A stretch of 64,000 nt of DNA from Rahnella sikkimica (GCF_002951615.1 NZ_CP019062.1:4576001-4640000); one strand, 5' to 3'. Counted from the stretch's first letter, positions 8,970 through 18,743 are shown. Numbers and translations: made by a program. Notes: generated from the letters alone by a model not told the origin.

Positions 8970-9890
8970 ATGTCAAAACGTTTACCGCCACTGAATTCTC
9001 TGCGGGTGTTTGATGCCGCAGCGCGCCACCTTAGTTTTACTAAAGCGGCTGAGGAATTGTTCGTCACACAGGCCGCTGTTAGCCACCAGATTAAGTCACT
9101 TGAGGACTTTTTAGGGCTAAAACTGTTTCGCAGGCGTAATCGGTCATTGTTACTGACCGAAGAAGGGCAGAGTTATTATCTGGATATCAAAGAGATATTC
9201 TCGGCCCTCAACGAGGCAACGCGTAAACTTCAGGCGCGTAGTGCGAAAGGCGCGCTGACCGTCAGTTTGCCGCCAAGCTTTGCGATTCAATGGCTGGTGC
9301 CGAGATTGTCTGGCTTTAACTCAGCTTATCCGGGCATCGATGTGCGTATCCAGGCCGTTGACCGCGAAGAGGACAAATTGTCCGACGACGTGGACGTGGC
9401 GATTTTCCACGGGCGCGGCAACTGGCCGGGTCTGCGGGCGGAACGTTTATATGCCGAATATTTACTCCCGGTTTGTTCTCCGTCTTTGCTGATGGGCGAT
9501 AATCCGCTGAAAGAACCGGCAGATTTGAGTCATCACACGTTATTGCACGATGCCTCGCGCCGCGACTGGCTGGCCTACACCAAACAGCTGGGATTGCAGC
9601 AGGTGAATGTGCAACAGGGGCCGATTTTCAGCCACAGTGCGATGGTCGTTCAGGCGGCGGTTCACGGGCAGGGGATTGCGCTGGTGAATAATGTAATGGC
9701 GCAGACGGAAATCGAGGCCGGACGTCTGGTGTGTCCGTTCAGTGAAGTTTTAATCAGTAAAAATGCTTTTTATCTGGTTTGTCATGACAGTCAGGCAGAA
9801 CTGGGTAAAATAGCCGCCTTTCGTCAGTGGATCCTTGCCCGCGCAGCCAGCGAGCAGGAAAAACTGCGTTTTCGTTTCGATCAGGCGTGA
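8970..9890 (+). CDS. gcvA: LysR-type regulator GcvA of the glycine cleavage system
   Basis: 306 residues. The N-terminal winged HTH (about 1-62) contains RVFDAAARHLSFTKAAEELFVTQAAVSHQIKSLE, split here only by reading; the effector-binding periplasmic-protein-like domain follows from about 90. The sequence and its position beside gcvB identify it as GcvA, which activates gcvTHP with glycine, represses it with GcvR and purines, and activates gcvB. It is followed after 91 bp by ygdD, as in E. coli. Confidence 0.94.
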   Translation: MSKRLPPLNSLRVFDAAARHLSFTKAAEELFVTQAAVSHQIKSLEDFLGLKLFRRRNRSLLLTEEGQSYYLDIKEIFSALNEATRKLQARSAKGALTVSLPPSFAIQWLVPRLSGFNSAYPGIDVRIQAVDREEDKLSDDVDVAIFHGRGNWPGLRAERLYAEYLLPVCSPSLLMGDNPLKEPADLSHHTLLHDASRRDWLAYTKQLGLQQVNVQQGPIFSHSAMVVQAAVHGQGIALVNNVMAQTEIEAGRLVCPFSEVLISKNAFYLVCHDSQAELGKIAAFRQWILARAASEQEKLRFRFDQA

Positions 9891-9981
9891 TGCCTGAGTC
9901 TGGGGAAGGTTTTCCTGAACAGGCTGACAAAGCTTATAATTCGCTGCTTTCTCAGCAAACAACGATAACAGGTAACGCATA

Positions 9982-10377
9982 ATGACCAGTCGTTCAATGT
10001 TGATCTTTGCCGCGATCAGCGGTTTTGTTTACGTTGCTTTCGGCGCTTTCGGCGCACACGTCCTGAGCCAGTCGCTCGGCGACGCGGAAATGGCATGGAT
10101 CCATACCGGTTTAACGTATCAAAGTATTCACACGCTGGTGGTGATGATTTTAGGTGTTGCGATGCAGCGCCAGCGTAATGTGTGGTTCTACTGGAGCAGC
10201 GCCTTTTTAGCGCTGGGAACCGTTTTATTCAGCGGCAGCCTTTATTGTCTGGCGCTGTCTCATCTCCGTTTATTCGCTTTTGTAACTCCGATTGGCGGTA
10301 CCTTATTTCTGGTCGGTTGGATTTTGTTGTTGATCGGCGCACTGCGCCTGAAGAAAAAGGCCGAACGCCATGAATAA
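9982..10377 (+). CDS. ygdD: DUF423 inner-membrane protein YgdD
   Basis: 131 residues with four hydrophobic segments (about 5-25, 45-62, 70-90, 98-118) and a basic C-terminal tail (LKKKAER). The N-terminal [15 protein letters not shown] pattern is typical of the DUF423/YgdD family. Function unknown. Its last 8 bp overlap the start of rlmM, so translation of the pair is probably coupled. Confidence 0.9.
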   Translation: MTSRSMLIFAAISGFVYVAFGAFGAHVLSQSLGDAEMAWIHTGLTYQSIHTLVVMILGVAMQRQRNVWFYWSSAFLALGTVLFSGSLYCLALSHLRLFAFVTPIGGTLFLVGWILLLIGALRLKKKAERHE

Positions 10378-11476
10378 AGTTGCCCTCTACTGCCGTCAGG
10401 GTTTTGAAAAAGAATGTGCAGCAGAAATTACCGGCAAAGCCGCGAAGATGGAAATCTTTGGTTTTGCCCGCGTAAAAGAAAACAGCGGTTATGTGCTGTT
10501 TGAATGTTATCAGCCGGATGACGCAGACCGCATTGCAAAAAATCTGCCTTTCCGCGAGCTGATTTTTGCCCGCCAGATGATCGTCGTCGGCGAACTGCTG
10601 AAAGATTTACCGCCGGAAGATCGCGTTTCGCCGATTGTCGGGATGGTGCAGAACGTCATTACCAACGGTGGGGAATTGCGCGTTGAGGTGCCGGACACCA
10701 ACGAAAGCAAAGAGCTGACCAAGTTTTGCCGCAAGCTGACCGTTCCGCTACGTTCTGCGATGCGCGAGTGCCGCGTGCTGGGTAAGAAAGAAAATGCCCT
10801 GCGCCCGGTCGTTCACGTGTTCTTTATCGCGCCGGGTTGCTGTTATGTGGGCTATTCCTACAGCAACAATAATTCCCCGTTCTATATGGGTATTCCGCGT
10901 CTGAAGTTCCCGTCCGAAGCGCCGAGCCGTTCAACGCTGAAACTGGAAGAAGCGTTCCACGTCTTTATTCCGGCCGATGAATGGGATGAGCGTCTGGCGA
11001 GCGGAATGTATGCGGTAGATCTGGGTGCGTGTCCTGGCGGCTGGACGTATCAGCTGACCCAACGCAGCATGATGGTCACCGCCATTGATAACGGCCTGAT
11101 GGCACCGAGCCTGATGGAAACTGGTCAGGTGATTCATTTGCGCGAAGATGGTTTCCGCTACAAATCCACCAGCACCAAAAACTACTGGCTGGTGTGCGAC
11201 ATGGTAGAAAAACCGGCGAAAGTGGCCGCGCTGATGTGCGACTGGCTGGTGAATGGCTGGTGTCGTGAGGCAATTTTCAACCTGAAGTTGCCGATGAAGA
11301 AGCGTTATGAAGAAGTGACTAACATTCTTGAACGCATCGATGAACGCCTGAAAGAAAACGGCGTGAATGCGGAGATCTTCGCCAAGCAGCTTTATCACGA
11401 CCGCGAAGAAGTGACCGTACACATTCGTCGTTTCTGGTCGGCCATTGGTGGGCGTCGCGACGAGCGCGACCGCTGA
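10370..11476 (+). CDS. rlmM: 23S rRNA 2'-O-ribose methyltransferase RlmM (C2498)
   Basis: 368 residues (E. coli 366). An N-terminal THUMP-like RNA-binding region precedes a Rossmann methyltransferase domain; the SAM-binding motif DLGACPGG is at residues 217-224, and the family's catalytic tetrad lies around [12 protein letters not shown] near the C terminus. It methylates C2498 in the peptidyl-transferase loop of 23S rRNA before subunit assembly. Cotranscribed with ygdD (8-bp overlap). An intrinsic terminator follows beyond a palindromic repeat. Confidence 0.95.
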   Translation: MNKVALYCRQGFEKECAAEITGKAAKMEIFGFARVKENSGYVLFECYQPDDADRIAKNLPFRELIFARQMIVVGELLKDLPPEDRVSPIVGMVQNVITNGGELRVEVPDTNESKELTKFCRKLTVPLRSAMRECRVLGKKENALRPVVHVFFIAPGCCYVGYSYSNNNSPFYMGIPRLKFPSEAPSRSTLKLEEAFHVFIPADEWDERLASGMYAVDLGACPGGWTYQLTQRSMMVTAIDNGLMAPSLMETGQVIHLREDGFRYKSTSTKNYWLVCDMVEKPAKVAALMCDWLVNGWCREAIFNLKLPMKKRYEEVTNILERIDERLKENGVNAEIFAKQLYHDREEVTVHIRRFWSAIGGRRDERDR

Positions 11477-11600
11477 TACCCTTCATACTTCGAGCTGCAG
11501 ATGCGTTGGCTTCGCGCGTTCACCGAATCACTTACTCATGTAAGCTCATCGGGGTTCGCTTTCTTGCCGCCTTCCTGCAACTCGAATTGTTTTGAGTATC
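11475..11600. repeat. 126-bp imperfect palindromic intergenic repeat
   Basis: The segment after rlmM begins GATAC and ends GTATC; inside these, CTTCGAGCTGCAG faces CTGCAACTCGAATT and a central CTTACTCATGTAAG makes a small hairpin, so the unit can fold along its whole length. It overlaps the rlmM stop codon. This layout matches the dispersed palindromic intergenic repeats of Yersinia, Serratia and relatives. I see only this copy in the window, so its status as a repeat is inference. Confidence 0.6.
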
Positions 11601-11607
11601 TGGTTAG

Positions 11608-11635
11608 GGCGTTTCTTAATAGAAACGCCTTTTTT
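11608..11635 (+). terminator. Intrinsic terminator of ygdD-rlmM
   Basis: 8-bp stem GGCGTTTC/GAAACGCC with loop TTAATA, then six T. Confidence 0.88.
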
Positions 11636-11645
11636 AATGCGAAAT

Positions 11646-12398
11646 TCAGGGCAGACGCAGTTGCTGTAAATTGCCGTCCAGCGCGATATCGGTTTGCAGC
11701 GTCGAAACCCGTTTACAGGCATAAGCCAGCTCGCGGTGTTCTTCCAGCTTTTTGCGCCATTTCTCCGGAACGCCTTCCAGATTGTGGTAAAGCTCGTCCA
11801 GCGAGCCGGTCTGCGTCAGCAAAGTCACCGCTGTTTTCGGCCCGATCCCCGGCACGCCCGGAATTTTACTGCTGCTGATCCCCGCCAGACCCCAGTAATC
11901 GGTAAGCTGTTGCGGCAAAACGCCAAAGGTTTCGCGCACGAAAGGCATGTCGAGCCAGCGTTTCTGGAAGTAATCACGGATTTGTACGTTCGGTGCCAGT
12001 AACTGGCAGTAACCTTTGTCCGTCGACACAATCGTGACCTGATGCCCGCCGGAAGAGACTTTTGCCGCCAGCGTGGCAGCCAGATCATCCGCTTCATTTC
12101 CGGCTGAGTGCCAGCAGGTGATGCCCATCGCGGCAAAACCCGCTTTCAGTTCCGGCATCTCCGCAAACAGGTTGTCCGGCATCGGGGAGCGTCCTGCTTT
12201 GTAATCCGGCAGGCACTGATGACGCCAGCTGTCGGCGCGGTCGTCTTCATCAAAAACCGCGACGGCGTGCGTTGCCTGCGTATGCTGAACGAGTTGTCTG
12301 GCGGCATTCTGGCAGGTGAGAAGGCAGGGAGAACCCTGAACCGCGTGAATGCGACGGATCAGGTTGAGGGCATCTATAATCAGCAGGTGTATGGCCAT
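11646..12398 (-). CDS. xni: Flap endonuclease Xni (ExoIX)
   Basis: 250 residues (E. coli 251), 5'-3' exonuclease/FEN fold. Metal-binding acidic residues are visible in [32 protein letters not shown] and [10 protein letters not shown]; the helix-hairpin-helix [13 protein letters not shown] binds DNA and K+. Xni lacks part of the second metal site of PolA-type enzymes and acts as a flap endonuclease. It is downstream of ppnN on the same strand, separated by a hairpin. Confidence 0.94.
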   Translation of the reverse strand: MAIHLLIIDALNLIRRIHAVQGSPCLLTCQNAARQLVQHTQATHAVAVFDEDDRADSWRHQCLPDYKAGRSPMPDNLFAEMPELKAGFAAMGITCWHSAGNEADDLAATLAAKVSSGGHQVTIVSTDKGYCQLLAPNVQIRDYFQKRWLDMPFVRETFGVLPQQLTDYWGLAGISSSKIPGVPGIGPKTAVTLLTQTGSLDELYHNLEGVPEKWRKKLEEHRELAYACKRVSTLQTDIALDGNLQQLRLP

Positions 12399-12424
12399 AA
12401 GCGGGTCATCAATCCATAAAATCA

Positions 12425-12442
12425 GAGCGACTTACGTCGCTC
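12425..12442 (-). terminator. Probable terminator after ppnN
   Basis: Minus-strand 7-bp stem GAGCGAC/GTCGCTC with 4-base loop, followed by TGATTTT. It lies between ppnN and xni; the weak T tract suggests partial readthrough into xni. Confidence 0.55.
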
Positions 12443-12476
12443 CGGGAACTGTTTCAGAAATGCAGCCTGAACGGTG

Positions 12477-13841
12477 TCAGGCGCAGATTTCATAACAAGG
12501 AATGTACGCGCTGCCCGGCAATTTCATGCGGTGCTGTGCGACAAAACCCTGCAACAGACTGTCCATTTTTTTCATCAATGCCGGGTCCCCATGCAGCTTG
12601 AAGCGCCCGTGCTTTTCGATTGCGTGAATGCCGAATTCTTTCACGTTACCGGCCACAATCCCGGAGAAGGCGCGGCGCAGTGCGGCGGCCAGTTCCTGCG
12701 GTGGCTGGTTCGGATACAGATTCAGGTTCGCCATGTTTTCGTGATTGGGTTCAAACGGATGTTGCAGGTCCGGCGCAATACGGATTGACCAGTTGAAACT
12801 GTACGCATCACCGCTGTTCCGGCGGTTTTCTTTCACCAGCGGCATCGCGCGTTTCATCTGGCGGGCGACTTCGGTCGGATCGTCAACGATGATGGTGTAG
12901 AACTTAGCGGCTTCTTCGCCCAGCGTGTCTTTGATAAAGGCATCCAGAACAAGGAAGTAATCCGCGCTTTCTTTTGGCCCGGTTAGGATCAGCGGCAGAA
13001 CCTGCGCACTGTTTTCCGGATCCATCAAAATGCCCAGCAGATACAACAGCTCTTCCGCCGTGCCGACACCGCCAGGGAAGATAATGATCCCGTGAGCGAT
13101 ACGCACGAAAGCTTCCAGCCGTTTTTCGATATCCGGCATGATGATCAGTTCATTGACCAGCGGATTCGGTGGCTCGGCCGCAATGATAGAAGGCTCGGTC
13201 ATCCCGATGAAACGACCGGCTTTATAACGTTGCTGCGCGTGGCCGACGGCTGCACCTTTCATCGGCGCTTCCATCGCCCCCGGACCGCAACCGGTACAAA
13301 TATTTAGTTCACGCAAGCCCAGCTGACTGCCGACGTTGCGGGCATACTGATATTCGTTTTCATTAATGGAATGACCGCCCCAACAGACCACCATATTCGG
13401 ATCTTCATCCAGATGGAGCGCGCGGGCGTTGCGTAAAATAGAGAACACCATGTTAGTGAGATGCGCTGAATTCTCGCTGTTGAAATTCTCAAAGCGCGAA
13501 TTACTGGAAATCTGGGCATTGACGAACAGGATGTCGCGCAGGACGGCGAACAGGTTTGCCTGCAATGAACGGATAATCCGGCCATCAACAAAGGCATCCT
13601 CCGGTGGATTCACCAGTTCAAGCTTCACGCCGCGCTCTCTGCGCAGCACGTTGATATCAAAGCTTTCGTAACGTTCGAGGAGTTCTTTACTGCTGTCGGT
13701 CTGGCTGCCGCTGTTGAGAACGGCCAGTGAACAGTTGCGGAAAAGACGGTATAAGTCGCTGCTTGCGGTTCGCTTGAGCATGTCGACTTCCAACTGCGAC
13801 AACAAATCCATTGAACCCAGCGGGCTGATATGTGTAATCAA
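12477..13841 (-). CDS. ppnN: Pyrimidine/purine nucleotide 5'-monophosphate nucleosidase PpnN
   Basis: 454 residues, the same length as E. coli PpnN (YgdH). Cleaves nucleoside monophosphates to base and ribose 5-phosphate for salvage; in E. coli it is stimulated by (p)ppGpp. The central LOG-like Rossmann domain shows [27 protein letters not shown] and [17 protein letters not shown]- and C-terminal extensions typical of the large PpnN form flank it. SD AAGGAG before the ATG at 13841. Confidence 0.94.
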   Translation of the reverse strand: MITHISPLGSMDLLSQLEVDMLKRTASSDLYRLFRNCSLAVLNSGSQTDSSKELLERYESFDINVLRRERGVKLELVNPPEDAFVDGRIIRSLQANLFAVLRDILFVNAQISSNSRFENFNSENSAHLTNMVFSILRNARALHLDEDPNMVVCWGGHSINENEYQYARNVGSQLGLRELNICTGCGPGAMEAPMKGAAVGHAQQRYKAGRFIGMTEPSIIAAEPPNPLVNELIIMPDIEKRLEAFVRIAHGIIIFPGGVGTAEELLYLLGILMDPENSAQVLPLILTGPKESADYFLVLDAFIKDTLGEEAAKFYTIIVDDPTEVARQMKRAMPLVKENRRNSGDAYSFNWSIRIAPDLQHPFEPNHENMANLNLYPNQPPQELAAALRRAFSGIVAGNVKEFGIHAIEKHGRFKLHGDPALMKKMDSLLQGFVAQHRMKLPGSAYIPCYEICA

Positions 13842-14083
13842 AGTTGCTCCTTGACACCAAATGGTGCAGTGAATATCTCTGTTTTAGCCCCGCTACGCAT
13901 GATTTTTCGGATCACGTTTTTTGCGTCGCATCGCGGCAGGCAAACAGAAACACTAGCCTGATAGCAGAGAGAACGCCGGATACGCTGTGCCCGGAATCTC
14001 TCCCTGAATTAACAGTAACCTTGTCATCAGGCTTTTACCAATGCTGACAGAGCGTTAGCTCAGTTCTTGAGCAACGCCCCGCA

Positions 14084-14929
14084 TTATTGTCTGACAAGCC
14101 TCGCTGTTGCAGGTTCAAACGGGAAGTTAGATCTCCACGGGTTAATGTCCAGCCCGCCGCGACGGGTATAGCGGGCATAGACGGCCAGCTTTTCGGGCTG
14201 ACAGAAACGCAGGATGTCATTGAAGATGCGTTCGACGCATTGTTCGTGGAATTCATTGTGATGGCGGAATGAAACCAGATAGCGCAGCAGGGCTTCGCGA
14301 TCAATTTTCGGGCCACGATACTGGATTTGCACGGAACCCCAGTCAGGCTGATGCGTGATCAGGCAGTTTGATTTCAGCAGATGGCTGACCAGCGATTCCT
14401 CAACAATTTTTTCGCCTGCGGCATCAGCGAGGTAATCCGTGCTGAATTCATAGCTGTCGATCTCAATGTCCTGGTCATCAATGCAGGTGCCTGCAAAATG
14501 CCCGACCGGCGAGCCTTCAATGTCGGACAGGCGGCTGACGGTGACGGTGACGTCGCCCTGAGCGCAGGCGCTTAAATCGCGCGTTAGGGTTTCCTGTACC
14601 GTCTGCCAGTCCGGGAACACGGTCTGGTTGAAGCTGTTGAGGTAGAGCTTAAAGCTTTTTGATTCGATCAGATTGTGACTGTCGGCTTTCAGACTGATCT
14701 CACCGACCGCGACCTGCGGCAATCCCTTGGCGTTGAGCCATGACAGTTCGTACAACGTCCAGATATCAGCGCCCTGAAACGGCAGGTTGTCAGGGAACAG
14801 ACCCAGCGGTTCGCGATTCATACTGCGCGGAACCGCCTGTAATAAAGAAGCGTCGTAGTGATCGACGTAAGCCGTGCTTTTGCCCAGCGTCAGTTGCGCC
14901 AGTGCGGGGTTATCCTGATAAGAGGACAT
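14084..14929 (-). CDS. queF: NADPH-dependent 7-cyano-7-deazaguanine (preQ0) reductase QueF
   Basis: Reduces preQ0 to preQ1 in queuosine biosynthesis. 281 residues, the long (two-domain, YqcD-type) form. The NADPH-binding QueF motif [11 protein letters not shown] is at 89-99 in the first tunnelling-fold half; catalytic C189 ([11 protein letters not shown]) and D196 are in the second half. Divergent from syd with about 80 bp between starts. A bulged hairpin (about 14050-14078) lies just downstream and may serve as a terminator, but it lacks a T tract. Confidence 0.95.
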   Translation of the reverse strand: MSSYQDNPALAQLTLGKSTAYVDHYDASLLQAVPRSMNREPLGLFPDNLPFQGADIWTLYELSWLNAKGLPQVAVGEISLKADSHNLIESKSFKLYLNSFNQTVFPDWQTVQETLTRDLSACAQGDVTVTVSRLSDIEGSPVGHFAGTCIDDQDIEIDSYEFSTDYLADAAGEKIVEESLVSHLLKSNCLITHQPDWGSVQIQYRGPKIDREALLRYLVSFRHHNEFHEQCVERIFNDILRFCQPEKLAVYARYTRRGGLDINPWRSNFPFEPATARLVRQ

Positions 14930-15008
14930 GCTGTCACCTTGCTTAGAGATAGGTACAATAGGGAATAGCCACCAGTTTAACCCAGCCTTAGCTGAAGATG
15001 AGAGAATT

Positions 15009-15560
15009 ATGGAGTCTGAAGTTTCTGTAGCATTGCGTGAATTTACTCAGCGTTATGTCGATGTCTGGCAGCAGCAGACCGGTATGCCGCCGTCCAGCGA
15101 AGCGCTCTTTGGCGTCGATTCCCCCTGTGTGGTGAAAACCGATGACGACGTTGTGTTTTGGCTGACTCAGGTTTTCAGTCCGGCGGCCACGCTGGAAAAT
15201 GTGGAACGTGCGATGGAGCTCCAGTTACGGCCGGAAGCGCATGCGTTTTACACGACGCAGTTTGCCGGTGATATGACGGCCAGCTGGCAGGGTAATGCGA
15301 TGACGTTGCTTCAGGTCTGGAGCCCGGAAGATTTTACCCGTTTGCAGGAGAATCTGATTGGCCATCTGGTGACGCAAAAACGCCTGAAACTGACGCCGAC
15401 GGTTTTTCTGGCGACCACGGATTCCGAGCTGGATATGGTTTCTTTATGCAATGTGACCGGAAATGTTGTTCTGGAACAGTTCGGCAGCAAAAAAAGAACG
15501 ATACTCTCGCCATCGTTGTCAGAATTTCTTACAATGCTGACCGCTGTTTATCCCGCCTGA
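15009..15560 (+). CDS. syd: SecY-interacting protein Syd
   Basis: 184 residues. Syd binds cytosolic loops of SecY and may check assembly of SecYEG. Diagnostic stretches: [10 protein letters not shown] and [18 protein letters not shown]. The frame is open further upstream (to 14928), but the ATG at 15009 aligns with the family start; the upstream extension overlaps the queF start region and looks non-coding. Directly followed by the csrB control region, as in E. coli. Confidence 0.93.
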   Translation: MESEVSVALREFTQRYVDVWQQQTGMPPSSEALFGVDSPCVVKTDDDVVFWLTQVFSPAATLENVERAMELQLRPEAHAFYTTQFAGDMTASWQGNAMTLLQVWSPEDFTRLQENLIGHLVTQKRLKLTPTVFLATTDSELDMVSLCNVTGNVVLEQFGSKKRTILSPSLSEFLTMLTAVYPA

Positions 15561-15611
15561 CGCCGTTCTGAAAAACACCCCATCCCGCAGAGCACAAATG
15601 GCTCACATGCG

Positions 15612-15652
15612 TGTGAGAGATCTCTCACAAAGGCTGTAAGAGATCTCGCTAA
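15612..15652. promoter_or_regulatory. UvrY-type inverted repeats upstream of csrB
   Basis: A perfect 18-bp palindrome TGTGAGAGATCTCTCACA (15612-15629), and 23 bp further on a degenerate second copy TGTAAGAGATCTCGCTAA (15635-15652). The first matches the E. coli UvrY site far upstream of csrB (TGTGAGAGATCTCTTACA as I recall) at all but one position. Its centre is about 182 bp before the inferred csrB start, close to the distance reported in E. coli. BarA-UvrY should activate csrB from here. Confidence 0.8.
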
Positions 15653-15695
15653 TTTGACTTAGTTATCCTTTCTCGTTATTTATAAAATTCTTAAA

Positions 15696-15708
15696 TATCA
15701 ATAAATTA
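15696..15708 (+). promoter_or_regulatory. IHF-type binding site upstream of csrB
   Basis: TATCAATAAATTA fits the IHF consensus WATCAR-N4-TTR at every position and lies in an A/T-rich stretch between the UvrY-type repeats and the csrB promoter. That is the place where DNA bending would bring UvrY to the polymerase. Confidence 0.6.
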
Positions 15709-15802
15709 ACGTTTTCATCGCCTGTAAGGCGGCTTACACTCCCTTCTTTTGGCTTACACGCCGTCTTGTTCCGAAAGCCGAAATCGACGATTCTAGTTGT
15801 GC

Positions 15803-16158
15803 ACCAAGGAGGCATGAAACAGAACATCAGGATGATGGCTGATTCATAAAGCAGGGGACGGCTCAGGAAGAGTCAGGACGGCATCGGATTATGCCAGGAT
15901 GTTTCAGGAAGAAACCAGGGACACCTCCAGGACGGAGAAGAGAGCTCACAAAGGAAGCTGAGCGGGTCACAGATGACCAGGATGCAAGTCGGGATGACTT
16001 AGGATAAACCGTCAGGATGAAAGTAGGACGATGCGAAGGACAGCCGGTTAGGATAACCGCAGGAAAAGTTTTCATGGACTGAGCAGGGAGCACTAATGTA
16101 GCTGGATTGCTATAAAACGAACCGGGGGCACTGTGAAAACAGTGCCCCCAACTTTTTG
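15803..16158 (+). ncRNA. csrB: CsrB regulatory RNA (CsrA-sequestering)
   Basis: Between syd and the MFS gene lies an RNA of about 356 nt with about 23 GGA trinucleotides, many as CAGGA or AGGA between short complementary arms (for example GACCTCC-type stems around AGGA loops). It shares long stretches with E. coli CsrB: ACACCTCCAGGA, GAGCAGGGAGCA, GTAGCTGGA-TGCT and AAACGAACCGGG before the terminator. The terminator is an 11-bp stem GGGGGCACTGT/ACAGTGCCCCC with GAAA loop (16124-16149) followed by AACTTTTT. CsrB binds many CsrA dimers and relieves CsrA control of translation and stability. A weak -10 (TCTAGT, 15792-15797) sets the start near 15803. No convincing coding frame crosses it. Confidence 0.95.
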
Positions 16159-16221
16159 TCTCCGCGCAGCAAACTCCCGCGTTAAAAGGCGCTCCCGATT
16201 GAACAGGAGCTCCCGTTTTCT

Positions 16222-17460
16222 TCAGCCAATCGCGCCCAGCACGTCGTCCTGACCTTGCTTTTTAGGCAACAGGAAAAGCGTGGCGAAGATATCCAGCAGG
16301 TAAATGGCGGCCAGCAGGCTAATGGCGGCGGTAAAGGAAACCTGCGAAACCAGCAGGCCAATCACCAGCGGGCCAAAACCGCCCACACCGCGCCCCAGAT
16401 TGAACAGCAAATTCTGCGCCGTCGCCCTGACGCGTACCGGATAGAGATCAGAGATCAGCCCGCCGTAGCCGCCAATCATCCCGTTTACGAACATGCCCAT
16501 TACTGCGCCGGCGAACAGCATCAGCATGGGATCTGAAAGCTGTGCGTAACACACCACCATGATGACCGCGCCAACCTGATAAATCAGGAAGATTTTCCAG
16601 CGCGGAAAACGGTCCGACAACACGCCGAACAGCCAGATCCCAAACGTCATCCCCACGACTGTCACCGCAGTCCATAAGCCGGATTTCGTCAGTGAGAAAC
16701 CGAAGTTTTTCGACAGATAGCTGGGCATCCAGATCATCAGCCCGTAATAGCCAAAATTCTGGACGGAGCAGAGGATCAGAATGCCGAGGCTGGCTTTGGC
16801 GGTGGCTTTATCACGAAACAGCAATCTGATGCGGCTCAGCAGCGAACCTTCGTTATTCGTGGCCGTGTTTTTGACGAAGGCCTCCGGTTCGCCCATGGTG
16901 CGGCGGATCAGAAAAGAAGCCAGCGCTGGTAACAGGCCAACCAGGAACATTCCGCGCCAGCCGATAATGCCGAGCAACAACGGCGTCAGGAACGCCGCCA
17001 GCAACACGCCCAACTGCCAGCCCATTCCGACATACGCCGACGCGCGGTTGCGTTTTTCAACCGGCCATGCTTCCGCAATCAGTGCCATACCAATACCAAA
17101 TTCGCCGCCCAGACCCACGCCTGCCAGCGTGCGGTAGATGAGCAAATCCCAGTAACCTTGAGCGAAAGCGCACAGGCCGGTAAATACTGAGAACATCAGG
17201 ATGGTAAAGGTCAGAACGCGTATGCGGCCAAAGCGGTCACTTATCGGGCCAAAAATGACGCCGCCGAGCACGGCACCGATCAGCGTCCAGGTGACCAGCG
17301 AGCCACTTTGTGATGACGTTAACCCGAACTCGCTGGCGATGGCGGGCAGCATGAAACCGAGGATCAATAAATCGAAACCGTCCATGGCGTAACCCGTGAC
17401 GGAAGCCAGCATAGCTTTGGCTGGCGTAGCGTGTGCTTTTTGCGGATGTTGTGAGGGCAT
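16222..17460 (-). CDS. MFS transporter, aromatic acid:H+ symporter-like
   Basis: 412 residues with 12 predicted membrane segments in two halves. MFS signatures: GYAMDGFDLLILGFMLP in TM1, GPISDRFGRIRVL in the 2-3 loop, and GGEFGIGMALIAEAWPVEKRNRAS in TM4/loop, with the second half repeating GVLSDRFPRWK. The DGFD motif in TM1 and the R-rich 4-5 loop fit the AAHS/metabolite:H+ symporter group. Substrate unknown. It is an insertion relative to E. coli, where csrB is next to yqcC. It is divergent from yqcC, and its 3' end faces the csrB terminator. Confidence 0.85.
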   Translation of the reverse strand: MPSQHPQKAHATPAKAMLASVTGYAMDGFDLLILGFMLPAIASEFGLTSSQSGSLVTWTLIGAVLGGVIFGPISDRFGRIRVLTFTILMFSVFTGLCAFAQGYWDLLIYRTLAGVGLGGEFGIGMALIAEAWPVEKRNRASAYVGMGWQLGVLLAAFLTPLLLGIIGWRGMFLVGLLPALASFLIRRTMGEPEAFVKNTATNNEGSLLSRIRLLFRDKATAKASLGILILCSVQNFGYYGLMIWMPSYLSKNFGFSLTKSGLWTAVTVVGMTFGIWLFGVLSDRFPRWKIFLIYQVGAVIMVVCYAQLSDPMLMLFAGAVMGMFVNGMIGGYGGLISDLYPVRVRATAQNLLFNLGRGVGGFGPLVIGLLVSQVSFTAAISLLAAIYLLDIFATLFLLPKKQGQDDVLGAIG

Positions 17461-17647
17461 GTTGACACATCAGTGAAGAAAAAAGTGGCGGTAGTTTGCC
17501 CGTATCGGGCGTTTACCGCCACCATGAAAAACTTATAGATTGATTGATAATTTGGATACGATGCAGAAGGTTGGGGCATCCGGCCTTCAATGTTATGCTT
17601 TGCGCCCCCGGCAGAGGCTGCCTGGGCCATGAACGAAGAGAGTAGCC

Positions 17648-17962
17648 ATGAATACAAAAAAACAGGTTCGCGAGATTTTAGAAGATATCGAACAGGCGAT
17701 GCGCAACGATAAGTTGTGGCATGCCACGCCGCCGGAACCGGACGCTTTTGAAAGCAAAGAGCCGTTTTCAGTGGACACGATGTCCGCTGAGCAATGGCTG
17801 CAATGGGTTTTGATCCCCCGCATGTACGCGTTGCTGGCCGCTGAAGCCCCGTTGCCTACCCGTTTTGCTATCACCCCCTATTTTGAAGAGGCCATGCCTG
17901 AAGCAGTTCTGTTACTGAATCAGCTGCAACGCCTTGACGACTTGCTCAATATAGAAGACTGA
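17648..17962 (+). CDS. yqcC: YqcC family protein (DUF446)
   Basis: 104 residues, all-helical and soluble. The family pattern EQWLQWVLIPRMYALLAAE is present. Function unknown. Its stop is 1 bp before the truC start, so it belongs to a yqcC-truC-yqcA operon, as in E. coli. Confidence 0.92.
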   Translation: MNTKKQVREILEDIEQAMRNDKLWHATPPEPDAFESKEPFSVDTMSAEQWLQWVLIPRMYALLAAEAPLPTRFAITPYFEEAMPEAVLLLNQLQRLDDLLNIED

Positions 17963-17963
17963 C

Positions 17964-18743
17964 ATGCTGGAAATTTTGTATCAGGACGAACATCTGGTCG
18001 CAGTGAATAAACCTGCGGGTATGCTGGTTCATCGCAGTTGGCTGGACCGACATGAAACGGTGTTTGTGATGCAAACATTACGCGATCAGATAGGTCAGCA
18101 TGTTTTTACCGTTCATCGTCTGGATAAACCGACGTCGGGCGTTTTGCTGCTGGCGCTGTCGAGCGATGTGGCGCGACTGCTGTCTCAGCAGCTTGAAAAT
18201 CATCAGATGAGCAAGGTGTACCACGCCGTGGTTCGCGGCTATGTCACTGAAGACGGAACGCTTGATTACGCACTGACGGAAGAGCTGGATAAAATTGCCG
18301 ATAAGTTTGCGAATCCGGATAAAGCGCCGCAGCCCGCAGTGACCCATTACCGTACGCTCGCGCAGGTCGAAATGCCGGTCGCCGTCGGGCGTTACGATAC
18401 GGCCCGATACAGCCTGGTGGAACTCAGGCCGGAAACCGGTCGCAAGCATCAGCTTCGTCGTCATATGTCGCATTTGCGTCATCCGATTATCGGCGACAGC
18501 GCACACGGCGATTTAAAGCAGAATCGCGGCATGACCGAACATTTCGGCTGTTCCGGTTTGATGCTGCACGCCAGCGATATGCAACTGCCGCATCCGGTGA
18601 CGGGCAAGTTGCTCAACCTGCAGGCGTGCTGGGATCATCGCTGGCAAAATGTCGTGACGCAGTTCGGCTGGCAGGGGAAAGTCCCCGGCCTCGAAAGGGT
18701 TGAGTTTGACCCCGCTTGCGGTCAGGATAGTGCACAAATTTAA
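17964..18743 (+). CDS. truC: tRNA pseudouridine(65) synthase TruC
   Basis: 259 residues, RluA-type pseudouridine synthase without an S4 domain. The catalytic Asp is D54 in VHRLDKPTSG; VNKPAGMLVH near the N terminus and ETGRKHQLRRHM near 160 are the other family motifs. It modifies U65 in tRNA-Ile1 and tRNA-Asp. Middle gene of yqcC-truC-yqcA. Confidence 0.95.
   Translation: MLEILYQDEHLVAVNKPAGMLVHRSWLDRHETVFVMQTLRDQIGQHVFTVHRLDKPTSGVLLLALSSDVARLLSQQLENHQMSKVYHAVVRGYVTEDGTLDYALTEELDKIADKFANPDKAPQPAVTHYRTLAQVEMPVAVGRYDTARYSLVELRPETGRKHQLRRHMSHLRHPIIGDSAHGDLKQNRGMTEHFGCSGLMLHASDMQLPHPVTGKLLNLQACWDHRWQNVVTQFGWQGKVPGLERVEFDPACGQDSAQI

Noticed and set aside
15863..16093. A 76-codon minus-strand open frame after syd
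   Set aside because: It is antisense to the GGA-rich CsrB RNA, whose sequence and terminator match the known RNA.
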